Shown here piece by piece: positions 24,095 to 32,589 of a stretch of 64,000 nucleotides of DNA. The notes beneath the pieces were generated by a model. The model was not told the DNA's origin. It worked only from the letters and a program-made list of their open reading frames with translations, and did not search any database. Source of the stretch: Cytomitobacter sp965233535 (GTDB taxonomy: Bacteria > Pseudomonadota > Alphaproteobacteria > CAJXXZ01 > 1604HC); assembly GCA_965233535.1 (NCBI GenBank), contig OZ247489.1, forward strand, positions 434,001-498,000. The letters run 5' to 3'. A program made the position numbers and the translations under genes. Each line of letters starts with the position of its first letter. Positions within the stretch are counted from its first letter, which is position 1.

Positions 24095-25795
24095 TCATTT
24101 ACCTTTATATTTAATATACTTATAAGCTCTTAATCTTATTTTATCCTTATTTTTTATATCTATTTCATTATTTCTTATTTCATGTCCACACTCACCACCT
24201 ACATCCCAAGTAGGTATTAGGAATCCTTTATAATATGCACTCTTTACAAAAACAGGTTCATTGTTATTTAATTTTTTTTCTACTCTTATATCATGTGCTC
24301 TACTCTGATATAAATCAATGCAATCTGGCTTGTAATATTTCTCATATGGAAGCGAATCTCTTAACATACGAACTCCACCACTACACCAACCCTCGTCAAG
24401 CCAATACCCTATATGTTTCTCCCTTCGTATAAAAATTCTATGTCCACCAATATATCTTTGTGTGCTTTGTGTGCTTAAACGAGTTGAATACATATCATTT
24501 GCCACTTCGTCAGGATCATACTTTTCATAATCCTCCTCTGTAGGCACATATTTATCAGCAACCTCTTGATCATATGGAGCCCCCAAATATTCGCTAGACC
24601 ATAAAATATAAGATTTACATACAAATGCACCATACATTGAAGCAAGATGGAACTTAGAAATATAAAACACCTCATCATCAAAACCTCCACCTTGAGAATT
24701 ACTATCAGAAATATCTTCCATATAAAATCTCCTAGAGTCATCTGCATTACATTGTTTTGCTTCAGAATATTTTGCACTATTATTAATAGGGTATCTTTGT
24801 CCAAATTTAGTTAAATGACCACCGCTTCTACCATGACTCACAAGAATTACAGCAATGGTATCTCGAACTTTAAATTGATCCATATTATGTAATTCAGTAT
24901 AATTTTTATATAAGCTGTACCTGACATACTCTGACCTTTCTTCAGCTAAATCTTCATGCATCATCAAAACTAAATATGACTGCAAATGGGATAACTCCTT
25001 ACCCTTACTATACAAACTTAATTTACTATTCACCCACCCTGTTAAATCAGGAATACTCGCATGATAATATAAATTCGGATGAATTGATCTTTTATAATTA
25101 ACACCTTCTTCAACCATACATTTAGGTGGTACAATTTTTTTTACAGTTTCATCATTAGCGTACATTCTAATTGAGCAAAAGTTACATATCTTCTTAATGT
25201 GAGGATCATCTGATTGTGCTAAATGAGGATTAAGATATTTATTATTTCCACCAGGAAAATCAAAATCAAAATCATATTTTATTCTTTGATCAGAGTGAGA
25301 TAAATGAAGGTAATCTTTTCTTTTCCCTAAAATAGGATTCATCGCATATGTAAAATAATTACCATTCCCATCTTTAACATCTTTTTCATTCAACCCTAAA
25401 GTAGTATATGGAACAATACCAATACTTTTTTTATCTAAAATTGTTTTTTGCACATTATTATTTATATTTTTATCTTTATACACATTTTGATGAGCAACAA
25501 TTTCATCATCACTAATTTCGCCACTTGATATCCCTGGTACATCATTTTTATCATTCGATGGCATATATGGATATGGCAAATAACCATGATGATTAATAAA
25601 AACACCTAAAGCTTTATAAATTCTCTCAACTCTTTGTTTTGTAATGTTTTCTTTATCTACACGAAGCATCATATTAATAGACTTAATAAATCCATAAGAA
25701 GCTACACTTAATACTATTAATAATATAGATATTTCAAAGAGAGCAAATGCTTTGAATTTTGCATTTTTAAATTTTTTGCTAATTATATTATTCAT
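24095..25795 (-). CDS. Large prepilin-like protein, paralogue 1
   Basis: A 566-residue protein with a type IV prepilin/pseudopilin start: KAFALFEISILLIVLSVASYG, with Ala-Phe at the peptidase site and Glu at position +5 of the mature protein, followed by a ~20-residue membrane helix. Prepilin peptidase sites usually have Gly before Phe. The large C-terminal part contains GIVPYTTLGLNEKDVKDGNG, a Cys pair (CNFCSIRMYA), VILVSHGRSGG and DDEVFYISKFHLASMYGAFVC, all shared with the neighbouring 422-residue protein. Similar lGl..kDa.G blocks occur in alphaproteobacterial prepilin-like proteins. The function of the C-terminal part is unknown. It begins 2 bases after its upstream paralogue and shares its operon. 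Confidence 0.7.
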   Translation of the reverse strand: MNNIISKKFKNAKFKAFALFEISILLIVLSVASYGFIKSINMMLRVDKENITKQRVERIYKALGVFINHHGYLPYPYMPSNDKNDVPGISSGEISDDEIVAHQNVYKDKNINNNVQKTILDKKSIGIVPYTTLGLNEKDVKDGNGNYFTYAMNPILGKRKDYLHLSHSDQRIKYDFDFDFPGGNNKYLNPHLAQSDDPHIKKICNFCSIRMYANDETVKKIVPPKCMVEEGVNYKRSIHPNLYYHASIPDLTGWVNSKLSLYSKGKELSHLQSYLVLMMHEDLAEERSEYVRYSLYKNYTELHNMDQFKVRDTIAVILVSHGRSGGHLTKFGQRYPINNSAKYSEAKQCNADDSRRFYMEDISDSNSQGGGFDDEVFYISKFHLASMYGAFVCKSYILWSSEYLGAPYDQEVADKYVPTEEDYEKYDPDEVANDMYSTRLSTQSTQRYIGGHRIFIRREKHIGYWLDEGWCSGGVRMLRDSLPYEKYYKPDCIDLYQSRAHDIRVEKKLNNNEPVFVKSAYYKGFLIPTWDVGGECGHEIRNNEIDIKNKDKIRLRAYKYIKYKGK

Positions 25796-25797
25796 TT

Positions 25798-27066
25798 TTA
25801 ATATGTATTAATCGTATCATCGTAAGAAGAAAGTACTTTCCCCGGTGGATATTCAATTGGAGGGGCTAAATATTCAAGATCCCATAAACTATGAGATTGA
25901 CAAACAAAACCAGCATACATTGATGCAAGATGAAATTTAGAAATATAAAACACTTCATCGTCAAATGAATTTTGTGCATCAAAATCATTACTATTTTCTG
26001 CCATATAAAATTTCCTAATATCATTAGCATTAGCTAGTTTAGCTTTTGACTCAACTCCATTTTCAAAATGTATAGGATGCCTTTTTCCTGACTTTATGAA
26101 ATAACCACCGCTTTTTCCATGGCTCACTAAAATAACAGCAATAGTATCAGAAACTTTAAATTGCCTTAAATTATCTAAATCATATTTGTTATCATACGTA
26201 CTATAATATCCATTATCCTCTTCTTCTTTTGACATTCCAACTGTATAGAAATTTTGTATTATATTATAAGAAACATTGTACCCATCTTTATTATATAAAG
26301 TTAGATGACTACTAACCCAACATGTTAAATCAGATATAGCCGCATAATATTGAATTTTGGGATTTGGAGACCTTCTATATTCAATTTTTTGAGTCATTAT
26401 ATTAGGTGGTAAAATTTCACGCCCAGTTTGATAATCAGCATACATCCTAACTGAGCAGAAATTGCATATATGCTTTAAACGTGGATTATCTGCTTTTGTG
26501 AAATATGGACTCTTACCTGATTTTTTACTATTTTCTTTTGTGCTATCTACTTTTAAATCAAAATCAAAATCATATCTTATTCTTGGATCCGAATGAGGCA
26601 ATTGGATGTAATCTGACCTCTCTCCTAAAATAGGATTTATTGCATATGTAAAATAATTTCCATTCCCATCTTTAACGTCTTTTTCATCCAACCCTAAAGT
26701 AGTATATGGAACAATACCAATACTTTTTTTATCTAAATTAGTTTTAGACCTAACATCATGCTGTACAAAATCATAACGTTTACAATGCTCTACAATATCA
26801 GCATTATTAATTGCACTAACTGATATCCCTTTTTCTTCTTTTATATTATTAGAAGGTATATACGGATATGGTAAATATCCATTTCTAGCAACAAACAACC
26901 CTAAAGTTTTATAAATTTTTTCAACTTTTTGCGCGGTAATGTTATTTCTATAGCGAGCTAATATAACAGTTGTTGACTTCAAAAGCCCATATGAAGTTAG
27001 ACTCATTATTATTAAGACTATTGATATTTCAAGAAGCGAAAATGCTTTGAATTTAATTTTTTTCAT
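25798..27066 (-). CDS. Large prepilin-like protein, paralogue 2
   Basis: A 422-residue paralogue of the preceding downstream protein. The N-terminus KAFSLLEISIVLIIMSLTSYG is a prepilin cleavage/methylation segment with Glu+5. The middle holds GIVPYTTLGLDEKDVKDGNG, CNFCSVRMYADYQTG and VILVSHGKSGG. It ends soon after DDEVFYISKFHLASMYAGFVC, so it lacks the last ~140 residues of paralogue 1. Its ATG overlaps the stop of the upstream 210-residue prepilin by four bases. The pair looks like a tandem duplication. No pilus assembly ATPase, platform or peptidase gene is seen here. Confidence 0.7.
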   Translation of the reverse strand: MKKIKFKAFSLLEISIVLIIMSLTSYGLLKSTTVILARYRNNITAQKVEKIYKTLGLFVARNGYLPYPYIPSNNIKEEKGISVSAINNADIVEHCKRYDFVQHDVRSKTNLDKKSIGIVPYTTLGLDEKDVKDGNGNYFTYAINPILGERSDYIQLPHSDPRIRYDFDFDLKVDSTKENSKKSGKSPYFTKADNPRLKHICNFCSVRMYADYQTGREILPPNIMTQKIEYRRSPNPKIQYYAAISDLTCWVSSHLTLYNKDGYNVSYNIIQNFYTVGMSKEEEDNGYYSTYDNKYDLDNLRQFKVSDTIAVILVSHGKSGGYFIKSGKRHPIHFENGVESKAKLANANDIRKFYMAENSNDFDAQNSFDDEVFYISKFHLASMYAGFVCQSHSLWDLEYLAPPIEYPPGKVLSSYDDTINTY

Positions 27067-27695
27067 ATTTTAACGTATATGATGAATGAGGAACTTGTAT
27101 CTCTTCTACTATGATCATTATTTAAATTTACAAATGTATTAGGTGATTGTTCTTGATCATTTTTTACCAATATTTCTTCACTACATTTATCATTGATAAT
27201 CATTGCTTGCTGCATAGAAAACAATCCACCTACAGAGCCATTTCTTACTTTATTAGCAAGTACTAAATAATTTTGATTATCATAACTACATACGCTATAT
27301 ACACCACCAAAAGGAGTACGTGGAATATTGTCATGAGGAATAGAAATTAAATTTGATTGCTTTAAATGCAGCCAAAATAAACTAGTAATTTGTGCAAAAG
27401 AAAATTCGCTGCTACCAACAGGCCTATCTCCACTCAAATTTCCTGACCCATTACCCTTTTGACTAAATACTTTATGGTCACAACTACCTGGATAATCACC
27501 ATATTCTTCTCGAAAAGCTAAAACAGCATTAGAGTACATTTCAATTTCTGTAACAACTCTATACAGCTTTGCTTTTTGAACAAGCTCCCAGCCTTTTAAT
27601 CCACCAAAGACGAAAATACCCATAATCATTAATACAAAACTGATTTCTAACAAACTAAATGCTTTAACAGTGCAGTTTTTTATAGAAAATCTCAT
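27063..27695 (-). CDS. Prepilin-like (type II pseudopilin-type) protein
   Basis: A 210-residue protein with the start VKAFSLLEISFVLMIMGIFVFGG, matching a class III signal with Glu+5 and a membrane helix, then AKLYRVVTEIEMYSNAVLAFREEYGDYPGSCD. The latter resembles the alpha1-C helix and loop of pseudopilins whose globular domain deals with DYPG-type loops. It is first of a four-gene operon with the two larger prepilin-like genes and tadA. The assembly machinery must lie elsewhere. Major versus minor pilin cannot be decided from sequence. The upstream gap to 27981 contains only a doubtful 63-codon frame. Confidence 0.75.
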   Translation of the reverse strand: MRFSIKNCTVKAFSLLEISFVLMIMGIFVFGGLKGWELVQKAKLYRVVTEIEMYSNAVLAFREEYGDYPGSCDHKVFSQKGNGSGNLSGDRPVGSSEFSFAQITSLFWLHLKQSNLISIPHDNIPRTPFGGVYSVCSYDNQNYLVLANKVRNGSVGGLFSMQQAMIINDKCSEEILVKNDQEQSPNTFVNLNNDHSRRDTSSSFIIYVKI

Positions 27696-27981
27696 TATGG
27701 TCTTTTTAACATATATTTCATTTTCGTGAAAGATTACTTAACTTAGTTGACATTCTTTTTCTTACATAACGCAATCTTGTTGCATATTTATTTGGACTAA
27801 TAGTTATTATAGTCCTATAGTTTCTATAAAAGTCGAAGTCTAAAATGGTCATAAAACCCCCGTATGATTTTATTGTAACTAATGAAAGTAAATTTTGAAT
27901 TTTCATCAAACATTTTTAGGTAAAAAATAGTAATCTAACCATTTATGCAAAAGGTAAAAATTATGTTATTATGAAAAGATA

Positions 27982-28905
27982 ATGAAATTTAACTATAGTG
28001 AAAAATCAGCATGTATAGATCTAGGTTCAAATTTATGTAGAATGTTAATAGGATTTTCAAATCGAAACAAGGTTTTAGGATTTTCTATCTTAAAATCTGT
28101 TGCAAGCGCTGTCAGACTTGGTGAAAAAGTATATCAAACTGGAATTGTTCAAGAAGAGTCAATTGATAGAACAATCGTGTTTTTAAAAAAATGTTTACAA
28201 ATATCAAAACAGTACAATGTGAAAAACATTGAATGTGTTGTAACTGCAGCATGTAGATTAGCATCAAATAAAGAACACTTACTAAGCAAAATCAAAAAAG
28301 AAACTGGATTGAATTTTAGGGTTATAGACCCAGATGAGGAAATTCACCTTTCTTCATTAGGATGCCTTGAAATAATGCCATATAAATATTGTTACGTGGT
28401 AGATATGGGAGGGTGCAGCACTGAAATAGGATTATGCTTAAAACACAAACAATCTATTTATGTAAAAGAGTGGATTTCCCTTCCTATAGGAATATTAAAA
28501 TTTCTTGAAAACAACGCAACATATTCAATGGATTTAGATAGTGAGAATATAATAAAGCAATTTGGAAGAAGATGCATGAAATATAAAGAAAACTTTCCTA
28601 TTATTATTGCAAAATCAGGAATTATGAGCACTTTAGCAAATCAAATACAATCATTAAAAGATGTAGATATTAAAGTAATGCATGGAAAAATCATTCCTGT
28701 AATGCAAGTAAAGCAATCATTAAGAAAAGTAGTTTCAGATATAGAAAAAAGTGAACATAAAACTCAAAAATGCATTACAACTAGAGGTAGTGCAATTTTT
28801 ATGGAAAAACTTCTTACTTTGCTTCCAAATCTTGAAGTTGCAATATTGTCAAACTCTGGTTTGCGAGAAGGCTTGCTATCAAAAACATGTGCTGGAAAAG
28901 TTTAA
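27982..28905 (+). CDS. ppx: Ppx/GppA family phosphatase, short core form
   Basis: Ppx/GppA enzymes hydrolyse polyphosphate or pppGpp within the actin/hexokinase fold. The 307-residue protein has the phosphate-1 motif IDLGSNLCRMLIG, the catalytic-Glu region DPDEEIHLSSLG and phosphate-2 motif VVDMGGCSTEIGL, then KSGIMSTLAN and a final SNSGLREGLL, typical of the family. It is the two-domain core without the HD-like C-terminal domains of E. coli Ppx (~510 aa). Which substrate it uses cannot be told. A TATTAT at 27967-27972 lies 9 bases before the ATG, giving at most a very short leader. Confidence 0.9.
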   Translation: MKFNYSEKSACIDLGSNLCRMLIGFSNRNKVLGFSILKSVASAVRLGEKVYQTGIVQEESIDRTIVFLKKCLQISKQYNVKNIECVVTAACRLASNKEHLLSKIKKETGLNFRVIDPDEEIHLSSLGCLEIMPYKYCYVVDMGGCSTEIGLCLKHKQSIYVKEWISLPIGILKFLENNATYSMDLDSENIIKQFGRRCMKYKENFPIIIAKSGIMSTLANQIQSLKDVDIKVMHGKIIPVMQVKQSLRKVVSDIEKSEHKTQKCITTRGSAIFMEKLLTLLPNLEVAILSNSGLREGLLSKTCAGKV

Positions 28906-28941
28906 AAAATCAACTTCCTTTCAAAACAGCAGATAAATTCA

Positions 28942-29020
28942 TATAAATTTCAAAGAATAATGTGATTTATTATTATCAATAAAGTAATTTATAAAAATCC
29001 AAAGCATAATGTGATTTTTT
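28942..29020. repeat. Imperfect tandem repeat, period 49
   Basis: CAAAGAATAATGTGATTT at 28951-28968 recurs as CAAAGCATAATGTGATTT at 29000-29017, with similar flanks (ATAAATTT / TATAAAAAT before). The repeat lies in the gene-free stretch 28906-29176 downstream of ppx. No open frame or clear terminator is associated with it. Confidence 0.6.
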
Positions 29021-29176
29021 CTAATAATATACAGTCTTTTTCATTAATTCAAAAAAGAACAATACTTTCATTTATAATAGTTACAAATTAATCTTTTGAA
29101 TGACTTTTATTTAAAAAGTGAACTTCAAAAATCTGATTTACTAAATAAAAAATGTATTTTTTGTATTTGTATAAAA

Positions 29177-29248
29177 TGGGCGCAATAGGGATTGAACCTA
29201 TGACATCTACGATGTCGACGTAGCGCTCTACCGCTGAGCTATACACCC
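29177..29248 (-). tRNA. tRNA-Val(GAC), with C33 in the anticodon loop
   Basis: A 72-base tRNA on the minus strand: acceptor GGGTGTA/TGCGCCC, D-arm GCTC..GAGC, anticodon stem CTACG/CGTAG, T-loop TTCAATC, discriminator A, CCA not encoded. The 7-base loop is TCGACAT, which puts GAC at 34-36 (valine, GUC/GUU) but places C at position 33 where U is almost universal. All stems pair, so a functional gene is likely despite this. Confidence 0.88.
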
Positions 29249-29534
29249 TTAAGTCTAATCTAACAAATTATTGCTTTGTTAGTCAAATTCGCATTGCATA
29301 AAAAAATTTAAATTCATAAAAACAAAGCACATTGATCAATGTTCATTATGGTAGTAGTTATTATTTTATATGGTGTTTGTTGATATATTAAATCGTCAAA
29401 TATATCAAATTTGTCTCAAAAAAACGTGCATTGAGTAATCACATAATTAAAATGCTATAAACTTATAATCAAACAAGCAAAATCAGAATGGGTTACTTTG
29501 CATTTTATCAATTATATGTTAGAAAGAGAGTCAG

Positions 29535-29608
29535 GGGCGTTTAGCTCAGTCCGGTAGAGCATCTGACTCTTAATCAGCTGGTCGTAGGTTCGATTCCTAC
29601 AACGCCTG
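29535..29608 (+). tRNA. tRNA-Lys(CTT)
   Basis: A 74-base tRNA: acceptor GGGCGTT/AACGCCT (G-U first pair), anticodon loop CTCTTAA giving CTT, T-arm GTAGG-TTCGATT-CCTAC, discriminator G, CCA not encoded. It reads AAG. In the gap 29249-29534 an 8-bp inverted repeat (29260-29267 / 29275-29282) is present; nothing else is seen there. Confidence 0.94.
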
Positions 29609-29720
29609 TGATTTAATCACCTGACCCCCTGTAAATTTTCATTTCATTTTATATATATTTTAAATTGAGAACACTTTATACAGTATTTTATTATTGTAGC
29701 ATCTGTGGTATTCACTAATT

Positions 29721-30881
29721 ATGAAAAAAATGTTTTTAACTTCTGTAGGAACAGTTTTAGAATATTACGATTATGTTTTATTTATGGAGCTTTCTTATTT
29801 CATGTCATACTTGTTTTTCCCAGGTAATATACAAAGTGCTTTTTATATTTTCTCATTGGGATATGCAGCTAGATTAATTGGTGGACTATTAATAGGGTTT
29901 GTCAGTTATGATAAAAGTAAAATATTAAAAGTATCCATATTATTAATGTCAGCATCCACATTAGCAATTGCAGTAATGCCTACTTACCATTCCATTGGAA
30001 TCATTGCTACATATATTTTTGTGTGCATGAGGTTTATACAAGGAATATCATATGCGGTTGAATTTCCAGCAGCGGTTTCAGTAGCTTCTGAATCTAAAGG
30101 TAAGAATGATAATGAAGATAATACAGATAAAAATCAAAGTTCAAAAATAGGGGTAATAATTTCTAGCGCTACAGTTGGAGCAATACTTGCTAACATATCA
30201 TCTGTTTTACTTGTATATTTCTTCACAAATGAACAAATTATATCAGTATGGTGGAGACTTCCATTTGCAATATCAGGAATATTAGGTCTTTTGTTATTCA
30301 AATGCAGGTCTTTTAACAACAACTCAGAAGAAGTATTTCAAAGCATTAATATACTCAATTTAAAAAATCAAGTAATTTCAATAATAAATGCAGTAAAAAT
30401 GCATATATTTCCATCTTTTTTAATTATAATGTATATGTATTTCCCTCACTTTTTCAAAAATCATGGATATGAAAGCCTATATTTTATCTATAAATACAAA
30501 CTATTAATTCTATTTTCATCAATCATTTTCGTGACTTGGATAGGCAAAGCAATGGATAAAGAAGATGTAGATATGATGCAAATGCATAAAATTTTCATTG
30601 TGGTTTGGAGTGCCCTAGTTGTATTATCTAGTATCAATAAATATGGAGTAGCACTTTTAATGCTTTTTACTCAATTTAGTATAGCGTTTGCAATGCACTG
30701 TTCATTAAAAAATCTTCTCAAACAAAATAAAGAATCTATATTTATATCTTATAATATGAGTTTATTTCTTGCATCATTAATTGTTCCACTAATAACAAGT
30801 TGGACTGCTATGATAATTGTTCCTTTAGCATTATCTTCACTATTTGCATTAAACAGTTATATAGAAAACATCAAAAATTAA
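29721..30881 (+). CDS. Major facilitator superfamily permease
   Basis: A 386-residue membrane protein with about 11-12 hydrophobic segments. The N-terminal GTVLEYYDYVLFMELSYFMSYLFFP resembles the metabolite:H+ symporter (ProP/KgtP-like) group, whose members start with a GxxxEWYDFxxY motif. GYAARLIGGLLIGFVSYDKSK fits the cytoplasmic loop 2-3 motif in weakened form. The substrate cannot be read from the sequence; an organic acid, amino acid or osmolyte from the host is likely. Its stop codon touches the ATG of the next gene, so the two are co-translated. Confidence 0.85.
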   Translation: MKKMFLTSVGTVLEYYDYVLFMELSYFMSYLFFPGNIQSAFYIFSLGYAARLIGGLLIGFVSYDKSKILKVSILLMSASTLAIAVMPTYHSIGIIATYIFVCMRFIQGISYAVEFPAAVSVASESKGKNDNEDNTDKNQSSKIGVIISSATVGAILANISSVLLVYFFTNEQIISVWWRLPFAISGILGLLLFKCRSFNNNSEEVFQSINILNLKNQVISIINAVKMHIFPSFLIIMYMYFPHFFKNHGYESLYFIYKYKLLILFSSIIFVTWIGKAMDKEDVDMMQMHKIFIVVWSALVVLSSINKYGVALLMLFTQFSIAFAMHCSLKNLLKQNKESIFISYNMSLFLASLIVPLITSWTAMIIVPLALSSLFALNSYIENIKN

Positions 30882-32573
30882 ATGTATTCATACCTTTGCC
30901 ATAATATAGTTCCTTTCTATATTTTACCTTTTTTCGGGTTACAGATTTTATTTTATAAATTATGGACAAAAAATAAAGATTTTTCATCTGTAACATTCAT
31001 AATATTCGGAATTATTTCATACGCATTTTTTATTAGCCAAAAAATTATGATCACTTTTATATTATGGGAATTTATTACGTGGATTTCTTATTTACTCCTA
31101 AAATCTAAAAACAATAGAAGTGAAGTCAAAATTATATTAATTAACAATATTATTGGAGGATTGGCATTTGCATGGGCAACATGTATTTTGATACAACAGT
31201 GCAAATATTGGTCTGATTTATCTAACGTTTCTTTCAACAATAGCCAAATTTTACAATTAAACATTTCTTTGGCAATCACAATTTTAACTAAATCATCACA
31301 GTTTCCATTTTCTTGGCTTACATTAACAGAAAAATCATCATCTCTCGTTAGTGCATACCTTCACTCCTCTACTGTTGTGCAGCTTGGAATGTATTTGATC
31401 ATGCAATTATTGAATACAGATATTAACAATCACTTATTCAAGCTAATCCTCATTACATCTAGCACGATCACTATAATTATTTCATTTTTACAATGCAAAA
31501 CTAAAAATATAAAAACTTTAATTGCATTAACATCTCAAACACATATTTCATTATGTATAGTCACAATTTTATGTAATGACATAAGGCTTATTAAGTATAT
31601 GATTTTTTCACATGCGATATATAAATCTGCACTATTTGTTGTGTGCGATTATTTCATGAAAAAACACAAAACATATTCATTAGAAAATATATCCATTATT
31701 CCTTCAAGTATTTTTATAATTTTAATAGCAGCAGCGATACCAATGTGTAGCGTAGGAGCATACATAACTAATTTGAGTAGCAAAATAAACTTATTAACTG
31801 GTGTGATGGTGAAAATAATAAATTTCATAGTATGCATACAAATTTTTCAACAAATACGAACAGTAAGTAAATTTTACCTACCTCACATATTATTTTTACC
31901 TATATTATTTTTAATTCCACATTCTATTGCGATAAAGCCAATATGTTACTTTGCAGCGATAGGGGTTATAAGTTTTGCTTTATATAATTTTAAAAGTTTA
32001 TTCATAAAGGTCAGTATTAATATTGCAAAAAGCATCTACAACTTATTAAACAAAGTTAATGCTCCAAAAAATGAAATATCTATTTATATCTCACTAGCTA
32101 TTTTCATATGTTATTTTACTCATAAATTACATGTTTCATACTTCATACCTGAAATAAAAGCTAACGCATTATATTTATTTATACTAATGGTTGGATGTAT
32201 ATCAATTTTACAAAATTCGAAAGCTAGCATTTTGATAGGGTTGAATTTAATTAGCCTTTGTGTAACAAGTTTTTATATAAAACATGGTGGTGTAGATATA
32301 GCAGTAACAAATATTTTAGTAGATATAATCATAACGTATTTGATCATCAAATCTGGCTTGGAATTTAAAAATAATAAGTTTAATTTCATACATTTTTTTA
32401 TTGCAATTTGCATTTCCCTGATTTTATGTTCAATGTTTTTGAAGTGTTCTTATGGGATAATTTACCCTCATGGAACAATCGTTAATGATGTTGTAGTATT
32501 TTACAGGTTATTGGATACATTAGGTGAAACTTTGGTGTTTTTCGTACTCGCATTATGCATTAAGTCAAGATAG
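30882..32573 (+). CDS. MrpA/NuoL-like cation:proton antiporter subunit, shortened
   Basis: A 563-residue, very hydrophobic protein. The segment KSSQFPFSWL..SSLVSAYLHSSTVVQLGMYLIMQL matches the core of the MrpA/MrpD/NuoL antiporter family, where Lys and His lie in broken helices of the proton path. The C-terminal third contains GGVDIAVTNILVDIIITYLII and NDVVVFYRLLDTLGETLVFF, which resemble the MrpA C-terminal extension and the MbhE/MrpB NVxxVDFRGxDTxGE motif. MrpA proteins are usually 770-950 aa, so this one is strongly trimmed. No mrpB-G genes are adjacent. Follows the MFS gene with no gap. Confidence 0.75.
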   Translation: MYSYLCHNIVPFYILPFFGLQILFYKLWTKNKDFSSVTFIIFGIISYAFFISQKIMITFILWEFITWISYLLLKSKNNRSEVKIILINNIIGGLAFAWATCILIQQCKYWSDLSNVSFNNSQILQLNISLAITILTKSSQFPFSWLTLTEKSSSLVSAYLHSSTVVQLGMYLIMQLLNTDINNHLFKLILITSSTITIIISFLQCKTKNIKTLIALTSQTHISLCIVTILCNDIRLIKYMIFSHAIYKSALFVVCDYFMKKHKTYSLENISIIPSSIFIILIAAAIPMCSVGAYITNLSSKINLLTGVMVKIINFIVCIQIFQQIRTVSKFYLPHILFLPILFLIPHSIAIKPICYFAAIGVISFALYNFKSLFIKVSINIAKSIYNLLNKVNAPKNEISIYISLAIFICYFTHKLHVSYFIPEIKANALYLFILMVGCISILQNSKASILIGLNLISLCVTSFYIKHGGVDIAVTNILVDIIITYLIIKSGLEFKNNKFNFIHFFIAICISLILCSMFLKCSYGIIYPHGTIVNDVVVFYRLLDTLGETLVFFVLALCIKSR

Positions 32574-32589
32574 TAATTGCAAAAAAATC

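Noticed and set aside
27718..27909. 63-codon frame on the minus strand upstream of the prepilin operon
   Set aside because: No convincing ribosome site, -10 at the right distance, or recognisable protein pattern; it may be chance in AT-rich DNA.
29260..29282. Terminator between tRNA-Val and tRNA-Lys
   Set aside because: The 8-bp inverted repeat has no U-run on either strand, so I did not call it a terminator.
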